DNA from: Betaproteobacteria bacterium SCN1
GTDB taxonomy: Bacteria > Pseudomonadota > Gammaproteobacteria > Burkholderiales > Thiobacillaceae
Direction of reading: 5' to 3'
Assembly (NCBI GenBank): GCA_008923315.1
Contig: WBSF01000004.1
Coordinates: forward strand, 60,437 to 124,436
Length of the DNA stretch: 64,000 nucleotides
The notes below the pieces were generated by a model. That model was not told the DNA's origin. It worked only from the letters and a program-made list of their open reading frames with translations, and ran no database searches. Below are positions 1 to 10,378 of this stretch, in pieces (within the stretch, counting starts at the first letter, position 1; each line of letters begins with the position of its first letter). The translations under genes were made by a program, and so were the position numbers.

Positions 1-1
1 C

Positions 2-826
2 GGCGTGCGCGAAGTGCTGCGCGCCCTGTCGGACTGGGCGCCCTCGCCGCTGCCGCGCGAAGCGGTCGAGCGCACGGTCGAGCCCACCGAACCCAAGTTC
101 ACCGGTTTCGTATTCAAGATCCAGGCCAACATGGACCCGAACCACCGTGACCGCATCGCCTTCTTCCGCGTCTGCTCGGGTCGCTACTCGCCCGGGATGA
201 AGGCACGCCACCGTCGCACCGGCAAGGACATGAAGATCGCCAACGCGGTCGTCTTCATGGCCAACGAACGCCAGCGCTCGGAGGATGCCGTCGCGGGCGA
301 CATCATCGGTATCCACAATCACGGCCAGCTGCAGATCGGCGACACCCTCACCGAAGGCGAGGCCTTGCAGTTCAAGGGCATCCCCTACTTCGCGCCGGAA
401 TTGTTTTCCAAACCGCGTCTGCGCGACCCCCTGCGCGCCAAGCAGCTCAACAAGGGTTTGCTGGAACTCGGCGAGGAAGGCGCGGTGCAGGTGTTCGAGC
501 CTTTTGCCGACAACACGCTCCTGATCGGCGCCGTCGGCCCGCTGCAGTTCGAAATCGTCGCGCATCGCCTGAAGACCGAATACGGCGTCGACGCCACGTT
601 CGAGAACGCCGGCATCCACACCGCGCGCTGGGTCACCTGCCCCGACGCGCAACACCTCGCCGAATTCACCAGGGCGAATTCGTTGCGGCTGGCGAAGGAC
701 GTCGACGGCAATCTGGTCTATCTGGCAGACACGCGGGTGAACCTGCAGCTGGCGCAGGAGCGCTGGCCCAAGGTCGCGTTCCACGACACGCGGGAGCATG
801 GGCAGCTGCTCGGCCAGGCAGCATGA
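2..826 (+). CDS. prfC: Peptide chain release factor 3, C-terminal part
   Basis: This is the 3' part of a translational GTPase that recycles RF1/RF2 after peptide release. The window opens inside the gene, so the G domain is missing. The 274 visible residues cover the end of the G domain, the beta-barrel domain II ([19 protein letters not shown] is close to E. coli RF3) and the C-terminal domain ending in [13 protein letters not shown]. The frame is open from base 2 and stops with TGA at 824-826. No frameshift is seen. RF3 is recognised from family-typical segments such as IQIGDT-like and PYFAPELF. The start lies outside the window. Confidence 0.96.
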   Translation, partial: GVREVLRALSDWAPSPLPREAVERTVEPTEPKFTGFVFKIQANMDPNHRDRIAFFRVCSGRYSPGMKARHRRTGKDMKIANAVVFMANERQRSEDAVAGDIIGIHNHGQLQIGDTLTEGEALQFKGIPYFAPELFSKPRLRDPLRAKQLNKGLLELGEEGAVQVFEPFADNTLLIGAVGPLQFEIVAHRLKTEYGVDATFENAGIHTARWVTCPDAQHLAEFTRANSLRLAKDVDGNLVYLADTRVNLQLAQERWPKVAFHDTREHGQLLGQAA

Positions 827-851
827 GTCCGACCCGTTCTCACGACTGATC

Positions 852-875
852 GCCCCGGGCTTGCAAGCCCGGGGC
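852..875 (+). terminator. Hairpin downstream of prfC
   Basis: An 11-bp perfect inverted repeat (GCCCCGGGCTT, 2-nt loop, AAGCCCGGGGC) sits 25 bases after the prfC stop. It has no T-run, so it is at best a weak intrinsic terminator or an RNA-stabilising hairpin. The rest of the 827-1043 gap shows no gene. Confidence 0.45.
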
Positions 876-1043
876 ATGTAGGCTCCGGCCGACAACGGCC
901 TTCCTGAATACTGCGCCGGACGTAGGATTCGTCTGATTGCGGCGCCCCGCGCCGCCCCCTATCTTGGCGACATGCGTTCATGGGCCGGCCGAAAACCGGG
1001 CGCCACGGGCACACCTACGAAAACCGCAAGAGAGGAATCAAAC

Positions 1044-1583
1044 ATGGACAAATCGATGATTGTCGGCATCGCAGTCGGCGCCGTTGCCGCGACCGCCATC
1101 GCAGGGGTCGCTGGTTATCGTGCACTCAATGGGGCCAGCGATTACGCGGAAGTGGTCCATTCCGAACCTGTCATGAAAACGGTCAAGACCCCGCGTGAAG
1201 TATGCAATGACGTGGCCGTGACCGAACCTGCGCCGGTACGCGATCAGAACCGAATTGCAGGAACGGCGATTGGCGCGGTCGTCGGCGGGGTATTGGGCAA
1301 CCAGATCGGCGGCGGCGACGGCAAGAAACTGGCGACCGTCGGCGGCGCCGTGGCCGGCGGCTACGCCGGCAACCAGATCCAGCGGAACATGCAGGACAAC
1401 AACACGCACACCACACGGGAAACGCGCTGCCGGACGGTCTACGACTCGCACGAAGCGATCTCCGGCTACAAGGTGACCTACCGCATCGGCGATACCCAGG
1501 GCGTGGTCCATATGGACAGGGATCCGGGGGCACGCATCCCGCTCCGAGACGGCCAGCTCGATCTCGGCAGCCAACCGGGCTGA
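1044..1583 (+). CDS. Glycine-zipper 2TM envelope protein
   Basis: The 179-residue protein opens with a hydrophobic N-terminal segment (about residues 5-25) that could be a signal anchor. It has a central glycine-zipper block at about 72-112 (repeated G-x-x-x-G, e.g. GAVVGGVLGNQIGGG) typical of the glycine-zipper 2TM / Rick_17kDa-like outer membrane family. The C-terminal third is polar and holds two cysteines that could pair. The start ATG at 1044 follows GAGAGGA with suitable spacing. Such proteins are thought to sit in or across the envelope, but their exact role is not established. It is transcribed alone, convergent with radA. Confidence 0.8.
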   Translation: MDKSMIVGIAVGAVAATAIAGVAGYRALNGASDYAEVVHSEPVMKTVKTPREVCNDVAVTEPAPVRDQNRIAGTAIGAVVGGVLGNQIGGGDGKKLATVGGAVAGGYAGNQIQRNMQDNNTHTTRETRCRTVYDSHEAISGYKVTYRIGDTQGVVHMDRDPGARIPLRDGQLDLGSQPG

Positions 1584-1608
1584 GGCTCTCCCCCATCGGG
1601 ACGGCCGA

Positions 1609-2964
1609 TCAGCCGTCCCGGAAGAAACCGATCGCTTCGTCCAGCCGCTGCACCGCATGCACCGTCATGCCCGCGATCTTTTGCTTGGGCTGGTTGGCGG
1701 CAGGCACGATGGCCCGGGTAAAGCCGAGCTTGGCCGCCTCCTTGAGCCGTTCCTGGCCACGCTGCACCGGGCGGATTTCGCCGGCCAGCCCCACTTCGCC
1801 GAATATCACCAGCTTGTCGGGCAAGGGCTGGCTGCGCAACGACGACACAATGGCGGCGAGCACGGCGAGGTCGGCAGCAGGCTCGCTGATTTTCACCCCG
1901 CCCACGGCATTGACGAACACGTCCTGGTCGAAACAGGCGATACCGGCGTGGCGGTGCAGCACCGCGAGGAGCATGGCAAGACGATTCTGCTCCAGCCCCA
2001 CGCTCAATCGCCGCGGACTCGGGGCATGACTGGAATCGACCAGTGCCTGGATTTCAACCAGCAGCGGCCGCGTGCCCTCCTGCGTCACCAGCACGCAGGA
2101 GCCGGGGACGGGTTCGCCGTGACGCGAAAGGAAAATGGCCGAGGGGTTCGACACGCCTTTCAGCCCCTTCTCGGTCATCGCGAACACGCCGATTTCGTTG
2201 ACTGCGCCAAAGCGGTTCTTGAACGCACGAACGAGTCTGAATGACGAACCGGTGTCGCCCTCGAAATACAGAACGGTATCGACGATGTGTTCGAGCACGC
2301 GCGGACCGGCGATGGCGCCTTCCTTGGTAACGTGACCGACGAGAATGATCGCGCAACCGTGCAGCTTGGCGTAACGCGTGAGCTGCGCGGCACACTCGCG
2401 TACCTGCGCCACCGAACCGGGCGCAGAGGTCAGTGCCTCGGCATACACGGTCTGGATCGAATCGACGACCGCAAGCGCGGGCTTCATCGCATCCAGCTGC
2501 ACCAGGATGGCCTCCAGCCGGATTTCCGGTAGCACGGGCAGGCTCGTTTCGGGCAATGCCAATCGTCGCGCACGCAACGCGACCTGGCGTGCGGATTCCT
2601 CGCCGCTGACATACAGGGTTTTAAGCGCCCCGGACAGTCCCGCCAGCGCCTGCAACAGCAGCGTGGATTTGCCGATGCCCGGATCGCCGCCGATCAGCAC
2701 GACACCGCCCGGTACCAGGCCGCCCCCGAGCACCCGGTCGAGCTCGCCAATGCCCGTGGCGATGCGGCTTTCTTCCGAAGCTTCGACGTCGTGCAGCAAC
2801 TGCACCTGACTCGTCGCCGCGAGCGAGGCGAAGCGCGGCTTCGCGCTCTCGGCAACGGTTTCGACGAGCGTGTTCCAGGCATTGCAGTGCGGGCACTGGC
2901 CCTGCCACTTGGGCAGTTGGCCGCCGCATTCGGTGCAGGTGTATACGGTCTTCGCCTTGGCCAA
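1609..2964 (-). CDS. radA: DNA repair protein RadA (Sms)
   Basis: A 451-residue RecA-like helicase that promotes branch migration during recombinational repair. It has the N-terminal four-cysteine zinc finger (C10, C13, C24, C27), a Walker A motif (GGDPGIGKST, about residue 93), the RadA-specific KNRFG motif in the ATPase core, and a Lon-protease-like C-terminal domain. Length matches the family. The start is a TTG six bases after the cysM stop. It was chosen because it gives the family-typical N-terminus MAKAKTxYxCTECG. It probably shares the cysM transcript. Confidence 0.96.
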   Translation of the reverse strand: MAKAKTVYTCTECGGQLPKWQGQCPHCNAWNTLVETVAESAKPRFASLAATSQVQLLHDVEASEESRIATGIGELDRVLGGGLVPGGVVLIGGDPGIGKSTLLLQALAGLSGALKTLYVSGEESARQVALRARRLALPETSLPVLPEIRLEAILVQLDAMKPALAVVDSIQTVYAEALTSAPGSVAQVRECAAQLTRYAKLHGCAIILVGHVTKEGAIAGPRVLEHIVDTVLYFEGDTGSSFRLVRAFKNRFGAVNEIGVFAMTEKGLKGVSNPSAIFLSRHGEPVPGSCVLVTQEGTRPLLVEIQALVDSSHAPSPRRLSVGLEQNRLAMLLAVLHRHAGIACFDQDVFVNAVGGVKISEPAADLAVLAAIVSSLRSQPLPDKLVIFGEVGLAGEIRPVQRGQERLKEAAKLGFTRAIVPAANQPKQKIAGMTVHAVQRLDEAIGFFRDG

Positions 2965-2970
2965 GGCGAT

Positions 2971-3864
2971 TCAGGCCGGGAAGACGCCGGTGGACAGGTA
3001 GCGGTCGCCGCGATCGCAGACGATGGACACGATGACGGCGTTCTCGATCTCCTTCGACAGCAGCAGCGCGGACCACAGCGCCCCCCCTGACGAAATGCCC
3101 GCGAAAATGCCTTCCTCGCGCGCAAGCCGCCGGGTGGTCTCCTCGGCATCGTACTGGGTAACGTAGATCATGCGGTCGACACGATCGTAGTCGCAGATGT
3201 CCGGCACGTATTCTTCCGGCCACTTTCGGATGCCGGGAATCTGCGCGCCTTCCATCGGCTGTACGCCGACGATCTGGATGGCGGGATTGCGCTCCTTGAG
3301 GAAACGCGAACACCCCATGATGGTGCCCGTGGTCCCCATGCTGGAGACGAAGTGGGTGATCCTGCCCTGGGTGTCGCGCCAGATTTCCGGACCGGTGGTG
3401 CGATAGTGGGCTTCCGGATTGTCCGGGTTGGCGAACTGATCGAGAATTTTGCCAATGCCCTGTTTTTCCATGGCGATGGCCAGATCGCGCGCGCCTTCCA
3501 TGCCAGCCTCCCTGCTGACGAGCTGCAGCTCGGCACCGAAGGCCCGCATGGTTTGCTGGCGTTCGATGGAGGCATTCTCAGGCATGATCAGGATCAAGCG
3601 GTAGCCGCGCATCGCCGCCGCCATCGCCAGTGCGATGCCGGTATTTCCGCTGGTCGCCTCGATCAGCGTATCGCCCGGCTTGATCTCGCCGCGCGCCTGG
3701 GCGGCATCGATCATCGACAAGGCCGGGCGATCCTTCACCGAACCGGCCGGATTGTTGCCCTCCAGCTTGACCAGCACGATGTTGCTGGTCAGTCCCGGCA
3801 TGCGCTTCAGGCGCACCAGCGGCGTGTTGCCTACGGTATCTTCAATGGATTTGAAATCGCTCAT
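2971..3864 (-). CDS. cysM: Cysteine synthase B
   Basis: A 297-residue PLP-dependent O-acetylserine (thiol)-lyase that makes cysteine from O-acetylserine and sulfide or thiosulfate. The cofactor lysine is K44 in GSVKDRPA, and the phosphate-binding loop TSGNTGIALA follows at about 70-80. The short length and the CysM-like C-terminus (SSGGALW loop, ending VCDRGDRYLSTGVFPA) favour CysM over CysK. It lies directly upstream of radA on the same strand. Confidence 0.94.
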   Translation of the reverse strand: MSDFKSIEDTVGNTPLVRLKRMPGLTSNIVLVKLEGNNPAGSVKDRPALSMIDAAQARGEIKPGDTLIEATSGNTGIALAMAAAMRGYRLILIMPENASIERQQTMRAFGAELQLVSREAGMEGARDLAIAMEKQGIGKILDQFANPDNPEAHYRTTGPEIWRDTQGRITHFVSSMGTTGTIMGCSRFLKERNPAIQIVGVQPMEGAQIPGIRKWPEEYVPDICDYDRVDRMIYVTQYDAEETTRRLAREEGIFAGISSGGALWSALLLSKEIENAVIVSIVCDRGDRYLSTGVFPA

Positions 3865-3912
3865 CCGACCATTCGTTCAAGCATTAAATTGCGGGCCTGC
3901 AGCCCGGAGCAT

Positions 3913-5235
3913 TCAGGCGCGTCCAATCGGAAAATACTCAAATCCTATTTCGCGCATTGCACGGGGCTCATAGAGATTGCGGCCATCAAAAACCACGGGA
4001 GCCTGCAGCAGGGATTTCATGGTATCGAAATTCGGGCTGCGGAACACCTTCCATTCGGTCACGATGAGCAGGGCATCGGCGCCTTTGAGCGCATCCATCG
4101 GACTGTCGACCAGCTGCAGGTCGGCGCGTTCGCCGTAGATCCGGCGGGTTTCCTCCATCGAGGCCGGGTCGTAGGCCGACACGCTCGCACCCATGCGCCA
4201 CAGTGCCTCGAGCATGGTGCGGCTCGGCGCTTCACGCATGTCGTCGGTGTTGGGCTTGAACGCAAGCCCCCACATCGCGAAGCGCTTGCCCTTGAGATCC
4301 TTGCCGTAGCGTGCGACGAGCTTGTCGACCAGCACCTGCTTCTGCGCGTCGTTGGCGTCTTCCACCGCGTCGAGCACGCGTACCGGGATGCCATTTTCCT
4401 GGGCGGTACGGCGCAGGGCCTGCACGTCCTTGGGAAAGCACGATCCGCCGTAGCCACAACCGGCGTAGAGGAAGTGATAGCCGATGCGCGGGTCGGAACC
4501 GATGCCGTGACGCACCTGCTCGATGTCCGCGCCGAGTTTCTCGGCCAGGATGGCAAGTTCGTTCATGAACGAGATGCGCGTGGCCAGCATGGCGTTGGCG
4601 GCATACTTGGTGAGTTCGGCCGAGCGGATGTCCATCACGATGAGACGGTCGTGATTGCGCTGGAACGGCGCGTAGAGCTGCCGCAGCAGTGCGGTGGCCC
4701 TGTCGGAGGCGGTGCCGACGACGATGCGGTCGGGCTTCATGAAGTCGTCCACGGCTGCGCCTTCCTTGAGGAATTCCGGATTGGACGCGACGTCGAATTC
4801 AATGGCTGCACCGCGCTTGGCAAGTTCCTCGGCAAGCGCCGCCTTCACCTTGTCGGCCGTACCCACGGGGACGGTGGACTTGTCGACCACCAGCTTGTAG
4901 TCCTGCATGTGACGGCCAATGTTGCGGGCGGCGGCGACCACGTACTGCAGGTCAGCCGAGCCGTCCTCGTCGGGCGGTGTGCCCACGGCGATGAACTGGA
5001 TCTGGCCGAAGGCGACGGACTCGGCAACGTCGGTGGTGAAAAACAGACGGCCAGCCTCGACATTGCGCCTGACCATGTCTTCCAGCCCGGGTTCGTAGAT
5101 GGGAATACCGCCCGCCTTCAGCGTCTCGATCTTCTTCGGATCGACATCGAGGCACAGCACCTCGTTACCGACTTCGGCCAGGCAGGTGCCCGTCACCAGA
5201 CCCACGTAGCCTGTACCAATCACCGTGATCTTCAC
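3913..5235 (-). CDS. ugd: UDP-glucose 6-dehydrogenase
   Basis: A 440-residue NAD-dependent dehydrogenase that oxidises UDP-glucose twice to UDP-glucuronate for surface polysaccharide. The N-terminal Rossmann motif [10 protein letters not shown] lies at residues 7-16. The catalytic cysteine loop [12 protein letters not shown] is near residue 260, and the C-terminal UDP-binding domain contains the [16 protein letters not shown] segment. Length and motifs are those of the UDP-glucose/GDP-mannose dehydrogenase family. The sequence does not fully separate the two substrates, though the overall match favours UDP-glucose. It follows pyrF on the same strand after a 66-base gap. Confidence 0.93.
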   Translation of the reverse strand: MKITVIGTGYVGLVTGTCLAEVGNEVLCLDVDPKKIETLKAGGIPIYEPGLEDMVRRNVEAGRLFFTTDVAESVAFGQIQFIAVGTPPDEDGSADLQYVVAAARNIGRHMQDYKLVVDKSTVPVGTADKVKAALAEELAKRGAAIEFDVASNPEFLKEGAAVDDFMKPDRIVVGTASDRATALLRQLYAPFQRNHDRLIVMDIRSAELTKYAANAMLATRISFMNELAILAEKLGADIEQVRHGIGSDPRIGYHFLYAGCGYGGSCFPKDVQALRRTAQENGIPVRVLDAVEDANDAQKQVLVDKLVARYGKDLKGKRFAMWGLAFKPNTDDMREAPSRTMLEALWRMGASVSAYDPASMEETRRIYGERADLQLVDSPMDALKGADALLIVTEWKVFRSPNFDTMKSLLQAPVVFDGRNLYEPRAMREIGFEYFPIGRA

Positions 5236-5301
5236 TTCACCGTCTCCCTTGAAAAAGACTTCCGTCCGCCATGGGCCCGTGCCCGAACGGCATCGTATGC
5301 C

Positions 5302-6000
5302 CTAAGCGTTTTGAATGTCGAATCGAATCTGCTGCAGCGCGGCAAGCGGATCGGCAGCCCCCGTGATCGGCCGGCCGATCACCAGATCGGTCGCACCTGC
5401 CTTCAGCGCTTCCACCGGCGTCATCACGCGGCGCTGATCGGCAACGTCGGCGCCGGCCGGCCGGATGCCCGGCGTCACCAGACGAAAATCCGCGCCCAGA
5501 CGGGCGCGCAGCATCTCGGCTTCCCGCGCCGAACAGACTACCCCATCCAGCCCGCAGGCCCGGGCCAGTTGCGCCAGCCGCAGCACCTGATCGGCTGGCG
5601 TGCCGGTTACGCCGGTTTCGGCCAGATCCGCATCGCTCATGCTGGTCAGCACGGTCACCGCGATGAGCAGGGGCGGATGGGGTAGATCGGCAAGCGCGTC
5701 GCGCGCGGCTTCCATCATGCGCCGGCCGCCGCAGGCATGAACGTTCAGCATCCAGACGCCCAGTCCGGCGGCTGTACGACACGCCGCCGCAACCGTATTG
5801 GGTATATCGTGAAATTTGAGATCGAGAAATATCTCGAAGCCACGGCCAGCCAGCGTTCTCACCAGATCGGGTCCTGCCGCGGCAAACAGTTCCTTGCCCA
5901 CTTTCAGGCGGCACAATGCCGGGTCGAGGCGTGACACCAGCGCCAGTGCCGTATCCGCATCGGGGAAATCCAGCGCCACGATGATCTTGCCTGCCTGCAT
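5302..6000 (-). CDS. pyrF: Orotidine 5'-phosphate decarboxylase
   Basis: A 232-residue TIM-barrel enzyme that decarboxylates OMP to UMP in pyrimidine synthesis. It has the strand-1 motif ALDFPD near residue 9 and the catalytic [10 protein letters not shown] motif near residue 60. Length is that of the bacterial PyrF group I family. The ATG at 6000 is preferred because GGGGA stands just before it. An in-frame ATG at 6012 would add four residues. It follows lapB on the same strand. Confidence 0.95.
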   Translation of the reverse strand: MQAGKIIVALDFPDADTALALVSRLDPALCRLKVGKELFAAAGPDLVRTLAGRGFEIFLDLKFHDIPNTVAAACRTAAGLGVWMLNVHACGGRRMMEAARDALADLPHPPLLIAVTVLTSMSDADLAETGVTGTPADQVLRLAQLARACGLDGVVCSAREAEMLRARLGADFRLVTPGIRPAGADVADQRRVMTPVEALKAGATDLVIGRPITGAADPLAALQQIRFDIQNA

Positions 6001-6031
6001 CACATCCCCCATACGACTCGAATCCGGCACC

Positions 6032-7198
6032 TCAGCCTTCTCCCTCGCGACGCTCTGGATCGAAGCTGTCCCATCGCCCACACGCCGGGCAACGCCAGAA
6101 AAACTGTTTGGCCTTGAAACCGCAGCTGTCGCACTGATAGCGCATCATGCGCTGGCTATGCGCTGCGACCAGGCCTTTCTCCACCTGCAGCAGCTCACGC
6201 TCGGCCGGCGCCGCTTCGAGCAGCTGGGCTTCGAGCAGGCGATCCAGCGTGCGCAAACTCGGATTGCGGCGCAATTCCTCGCGCGCAAGCCGGGTTGCCG
6301 CGGCCGCGCCTTCGGTTTCCGACACCGCAAGATACAGGGCACCGAACAGGTCCTGCGACGGCTGCCTGGCATACAGTGCCCGCAACCACTGCACCCCCTC
6401 TGCCAGACGGTCGAGCTGCCGATAGCTGCCAAGCACCCGTTCGACGACCAGCGCCATGTGCGCGGCGCTCTGCGTTTCCACCATCCGCCAGTCCGCGATG
6501 GCCGCATCGTGCCGCCCCGCGGCCGCATCGAGATCGCCCGCCATCAGGTTGGCGCGTACCGACTGGCGATTGGCCTTGAGCGCCTCGTCCAGATGCGTGG
6601 CCGCCGCTTCCGGATCGCCCTTTGCCGATTCGAGCAGCGCGAGCTCGCAGTGGAAATGCGCAATCTCGGCGTTGAGCGGCTTGCTGGTGTCCTTTTCCAG
6701 CACGCGCGCGGCTTCGATGGCTTTTTTCCAGTCTTTTTCCTGAACGTAGATTTCCAGCAGGAAGGTACGCGCCTGGCCATGCTGCGGCGTATCGAGCAGA
6801 CGCGCGAAGACCTGTTCGGCCCGGTCAAGAAGGCCCGCCTTGAGGTAGTCCTGGCCCAGTTCGCTCATGGCGCGCAGACGCTGTTCTTCTACGAGTCCCT
6901 CGCGTTCCAGCAGGTTCTCGTGCATGCGAATCGCCCGGTCGAGCTCACCGCGCCGACGGAACAGCCCGCCCAGCGCGAAGTGCAGATCGATGGTTTCCGG
7001 TTCGAGTTTGACGACTTCGAGGAAGGCTTCGATGGCCTTGTCGGGCTGCTCGTTGAGCAGGAAATTCAGGCCACGAAAATACGAATTCGGCAAAGCGCGC
7101 GATTCGGTGACGACCTGGCGGATGTCCACCCGCGCAGCCAGCCAGCCCAGCGCGAAAAAAAGCGGGAAGGCAAGCAGCCACCAGAGTTCGAATTCCAT
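6032..7198 (-). CDS. lapB: Lipopolysaccharide assembly protein LapB
   Basis: The 388-residue protein has an N-terminal transmembrane anchor (residues 5-24), a long row of TPR repeats and a C-terminal rubredoxin-like four-cysteine zinc site (CDSCG ... CPACG, about 353-372). This is the LapB/YciM architecture. In E. coli LapB acts in the inner membrane and regulates FtsH degradation of LpxC, balancing LPS synthesis. It sits immediately downstream of lapA with a 7-base gap, the usual order. Confidence 0.95.
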   Translation of the reverse strand: MEFELWWLLAFPLFFALGWLAARVDIRQVVTESRALPNSYFRGLNFLLNEQPDKAIEAFLEVVKLEPETIDLHFALGGLFRRRGELDRAIRMHENLLEREGLVEEQRLRAMSELGQDYLKAGLLDRAEQVFARLLDTPQHGQARTFLLEIYVQEKDWKKAIEAARVLEKDTSKPLNAEIAHFHCELALLESAKGDPEAAATHLDEALKANRQSVRANLMAGDLDAAAGRHDAAIADWRMVETQSAAHMALVVERVLGSYRQLDRLAEGVQWLRALYARQPSQDLFGALYLAVSETEGAAAATRLAREELRRNPSLRTLDRLLEAQLLEAAPAERELLQVEKGLVAAHSQRMMRYQCDSCGFKAKQFFWRCPACGRWDSFDPERREGEG

Positions 7199-7205
7199 GC
7201 GGCGC

Positions 7206-7508
7206 TCAGACGACGGGCAGATCGGGAGGGGGCGCCGTGACGTCCGGCGCGTCGTTTTCCGTCACGGCCCTGGATTTGCGCGACACTTCGCGGCGCAGGC
7301 GAACCAGCGCCGGTAGCAGGGCCAGCACGCCGGTCAAGGCACCCAACGCAAATGCGAGTCCCAGCATGACGATCAGGGGCGCCTGCCAGATGTAGCCGAG
7401 ATACGAATAGAAGACCACCGAATGGCTGTTTTTCAGCGCAAACCCCAATACCAGCATGAAGATCAGGATTTTGGCCGCCAGCCCCAGATAGCGAGTGATG
7501 TTTTTCAT
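7206..7508 (-). CDS. lapA: Lipopolysaccharide assembly protein LapA (DUF1049)
   Basis: A 100-residue inner-membrane protein with two predicted helices (about 8-26 and 42-63) and a cytoplasmic basic/coiled tail. It matches the LapA/DUF1049 family, including the conserved NSHSVVFYSYLG-like segment between the helices. It pairs with lapB directly downstream. The two proteins are thought to work together in LPS assembly control. Confidence 0.92.
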   Translation of the reverse strand: MKNITRYLGLAAKILIFMLVLGFALKNSHSVVFYSYLGYIWQAPLIVMLGLAFALGALTGVLALLPALVRLRREVSRKSRAVTENDAPDVTAPPPDLPVV

Positions 7509-7570
7509 GTAATCGTCGCGCCGTGAGTCCCGGCCATTTTACCTTCGCGGGCTTGCTTCCAGAAGCCGGC

Positions 7571-7603
7571 ACACAAAGAAAACGGCGCCGAAGCGCCGTT
7601 TTC
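7571..7603 (-). terminator. Intrinsic terminator after ihfB
   Basis: On the minus strand an 11-bp perfect stem (GAAAACGGCGC, UUCG loop, GCGCCGTTTTC) is followed by TTT. It lies between the ihfB stop and lapA, so it ends the rpsA-ihfB transcript. lapA-lapB would then need their own promoter or read-through. Confidence 0.8.
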
Positions 7604-7621
7604 TCGTCCGAATCGACCCTG

Positions 7622-7906
7622 TCAGCCCGGAAAATCGACCCGGTCGCGCAGTTCCTTGCCCGCCTTGAAGTGCGGCACATACTTCGCCGGGACCTGCACC
7701 TTCTCGCCCGATTTCGGGTTGCGGCCGATGCGGGCGGGACGGTAGCTGAGACTGAAGCTGCCGAAACCGCGGATCTCGATGCGCTCGCCGCGCGACAGGT
7801 TGCGCGCCAGCGCATCGAGAATCGTCTTCACCGCCATCTCGATATCCGCAACCGAGAACTGCGAATGCCGCGCCGCCAGCTGCGCGATCAGTTCGGACTT
7901 GGTCAT
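7622..7906 (-). CDS. ihfB: Integration host factor subunit beta
   Basis: A 94-residue nucleoid protein of the HU/IHF family that bends DNA as a heterodimer with IhfA. It carries the IHF-beta features: N-terminal MTKSELI, the GFGSFSL strand, and the beta-arm motif RNPKSGEKV. It lies three bases downstream of rpsA, the standard rpsA-ihfB arrangement, and ends at a strong terminator. It may act on integrase-mediated recombination elsewhere, but nothing here shows that. Confidence 0.96.
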   Translation of the reverse strand: MTKSELIAQLAARHSQFSVADIEMAVKTILDALARNLSRGERIEIRGFGSFSLSYRPARIGRNPKSGEKVQVPAKYVPHFKAGKELRDRVDFPG

Positions 7907-7909
7907 GGC

Positions 7910-9631
7910 TTATTCGCCGGCGTTCTTGTTGTCGAGCTTGGCCTTGAGCAGCGCGCCGAGGTTGGTCGAGCCGCTGGACGCCGCAGCTTCGGCCGCCAGT
8001 TTCTTCATGGCCGCATCCTGCTCGTTCATGTCCTTGGCCTTGATCGACAGGTTGATCACGCGGTTCTTGCGATCCACGTTGATGATCATGGCTTCGATCC
8101 CGTCGCCTTCCTTGAAGTGGCTGCGCATGTCTTCCACGCGATCGCGCGAGACTTCGGATGCGCGCAGATAGCCTTCCATGTCGCCGTCGAGCGTGACCGT
8201 CGCGCCCTTGGCCTCGATCGACTTGATCGTGCCCTTGACGATGCTGCCCTTCTCGTGGCCCGACGCATAGCTCGACAGCGGATCGCCTTCGAGCTGCTTG
8301 ATGCCGAGCGAAATGCGCTCGCGCTCGAGGTCGATACCCAGCACCACGGCCTCGACTTCCTGCCCCTTGCGGAAGCTGCGCACGGCCTCTTCGCCGGGCA
8401 CGCTCCAGGACAGATCGGACAGGTGCACCAGGCCGTCGATGCCGCCGGGCAGACCGATGAACACGCCAAAGTCGGTGATCGACTTGATCGCGCCGCTGAC
8501 CTTGTCGCCCTTCTTGTGGTTCATCGAGAAGTCTTCCCACGGGTTGGACTTGCACTGCTTCATGCCCAGCGAGATGCGACGCTTGTCCTCGTCGATGTCG
8601 AGCACCATGACTTCGACTTCGTCGCCCAGCGCCACGACCTTGGAAGGGCTGACGTTCTTGTTGGTCCAGTCCATTTCGGAAACGTGCACCAGACCTTCGA
8701 TGCCTTCCTCGATCTCGACGAACGCGCCATAGTCGGTGAGGTTGGCCACCTTGCCGAACATGCGGGTGCCCTGCGGATAACGGCGGGCAATGCCGACCCA
8801 CGGATCGTCGCCGAGCTGCTTGAGCCCGAGCGAAACGCGGTTCTTCTCGGTGTCGTAACGCAGAATCTTGGCTTCCAGTTCCTGGCCGACGTGCACCACT
8901 TCGGACGGATGCTTGACACGACGCCAGGCCATGTCGGTGATGTGCAGCAGACCGTCGATGCCGCCCAGATCCACGAACGCGCCGTAGTCGGTGATGTTCT
9001 TGACCACGCCCTTGACGATGGAACCTTCCTTCAGGCTTTCGAGCAGAGCCTCGCGGTCGGCGCCCATGGTCTCTTCCAGCACGGCGCGACGCGACACGAC
9101 GACGTTGTTGCGCTTGCGGTCGAGCTTGATGACCTTGAACTCCATTTCCTTGTATTCGTAGGGCGTGGTGTCCTTGACCGGCCGCATGTCGACCAGCGAA
9201 CCGGGCAGGAAGGCGCGCAGGCCGGAAACCAGCACCGTCAGACCGCCCTTGACCTTGCCCTGCACCATACCGCTGACGATGCGGCCTTCGTTCATCGCCG
9301 CTTCGAGATCCAGCCATGCGGCCAGACGCTTGGCGCGGTCACGCGACAGCTTGGTCGCGCCGAAGCCGTCCTCGATGGATTCGATGGCGACCGAGACGAA
9401 ATCGCCGACCTTGGCTTCGATTTCGCCGGCATCGTTCTTGAATTCCTCGATCGGGATCAGGCTCTCGGACTTGAGGCCGGCGTTCACCGTCACGAAATTG
9501 TTGTCGATGGCGACGATCTCGGCGGTGATGACCTCGCCCTGGCGCATTTCCTGATGGGAGAGCGACTCCTCGAACAGGGCGGCAAAGCTTTCCATGGAAG
9601 CGGGAGTGGAAGTAGCGGTTGCGGTTGACAT
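7910..9631 (-). CDS. rpsA: 30S ribosomal protein S1
   Basis: A 573-residue RNA-binding protein with six S1 (OB-fold) repeats that brings mRNA to the 30S subunit. Repeats such as [20 protein letters not shown] and [19 protein letters not shown] are visible, along with the short N-terminal [11 protein letters not shown] segment that docks S1 on the ribosome. The ATG at 9631 gives the family N-terminus. A longer open frame to 9706 is not supported. cmk lies 75 bases upstream. Confidence 0.97.
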   Translation of the reverse strand: MSTATATSTPASMESFAALFEESLSHQEMRQGEVITAEIVAIDNNFVTVNAGLKSESLIPIEEFKNDAGEIEAKVGDFVSVAIESIEDGFGATKLSRDRAKRLAAWLDLEAAMNEGRIVSGMVQGKVKGGLTVLVSGLRAFLPGSLVDMRPVKDTTPYEYKEMEFKVIKLDRKRNNVVVSRRAVLEETMGADREALLESLKEGSIVKGVVKNITDYGAFVDLGGIDGLLHITDMAWRRVKHPSEVVHVGQELEAKILRYDTEKNRVSLGLKQLGDDPWVGIARRYPQGTRMFGKVANLTDYGAFVEIEEGIEGLVHVSEMDWTNKNVSPSKVVALGDEVEVMVLDIDEDKRRISLGMKQCKSNPWEDFSMNHKKGDKVSGAIKSITDFGVFIGLPGGIDGLVHLSDLSWSVPGEEAVRSFRKGQEVEAVVLGIDLERERISLGIKQLEGDPLSSYASGHEKGSIVKGTIKSIEAKGATVTLDGDMEGYLRASEVSRDRVEDMRSHFKEGDGIEAMIINVDRKNRVINLSIKAKDMNEQDAAMKKLAAEAAASSGSTNLGALLKAKLDNKNAGE

Positions 9632-9706
9632 TAAAAGGACCTTGCAATCCGTCGGTGAGGACGGGGTTGGTTGCACATCGCCGTCCCGCGGGCGCGGGGC
9701 CGGCAC

Positions 9707-10378
9707 TCAGATTTTCGATTGTTCGCGGTAATGCGCCAGAACCGCCTCCACCGCCAACGCGATGTCCATATGGGTCGTGTCGAGCAGCAGCGCGTCCGGC
9801 GCGGGCTTCAGCGGAGCAACGGCACGCGCGGTATCGCGCGCATCGCGGGCCCGCATATCCGCAACAAGGGCCGGTAGACTAGCAGAGTTCCCCTTTTCGA
9901 TCAACTGCTTATAACGGCGCTCCGCGCGCGCTTCGGCGCTCGCGGTGAGGAATACCTTGGCCGGCGCATCCGGAAAGATCACGGTGCCCATGTCGCGTCC
10001 GTCGGCCACCAGCCCCGGCGCCTGGCGGTAGGCGCGCTGGCGGTCAAGCAGGGCCGCGCGTACCGCCGGCAGGGCCGCCACTTTGGAGGCACCTTCGCCC
10101 ACTGCTTCGGCCCGGATGGCCTCGGTGACGTCCGCGTCGGCCAGCCACACCCGGCCGTCGCCGAAGCGCGCCGGCAGCGCGGACGCCAGCTTCGCCACAC
10201 CGGCCTCGTCATCGAGCGCCACGCCAGCTTGCATCGCCGACAGGGCGGTTAGCCGGTATAGCGCGCCGCTGTCGAGGAAATGGAAGCCCAGCGCACGGGC
10301 GACGCGTTCGGCGACCGTACCCTTGCCCGAAGCCGAGGGACCGTCAATGGTGAGAACCGGAACGGAAGGCGCATTCAT
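9707..10378 (-). CDS. cmk: Cytidylate kinase
   Basis: A 223-residue kinase that phosphorylates CMP and dCMP. The P-loop is GPSASGKGT near residue 13, and the C-terminal half has the RERRYKQL-like NMP-kinase lid region and DTTHM. The ATG at 10378 overlaps the aroA stop (ATGA), so translation is probably coupled. Order aroA-cmk-rpsA is conserved in proteobacteria. Confidence 0.96.
   Translation of the reverse strand: MNAPSVPVLTIDGPSASGKGTVAERVARALGFHFLDSGALYRLTALSAMQAGVALDDEAGVAKLASALPARFGDGRVWLADADVTEAIRAEAVGEGASKVAALPAVRAALLDRQRAYRQAPGLVADGRDMGTVIFPDAPAKVFLTASAEARAERRYKQLIEKGNSASLPALVADMRARDARDTARAVAPLKPAPDALLLDTTHMDIALAVEAVLAHYREQSKI

Noticed and set aside
852..875. tRNA or riboswitch after prfC
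   Set aside because: Only a simple hairpin is present, with no tRNA arms or conserved riboswitch elements.
3352..5685. Very long plus-strand open frame across cysM, ugd and pyrF
   Set aside because: It is antisense to well-supported genes and arises from high GC; no family motifs are seen.
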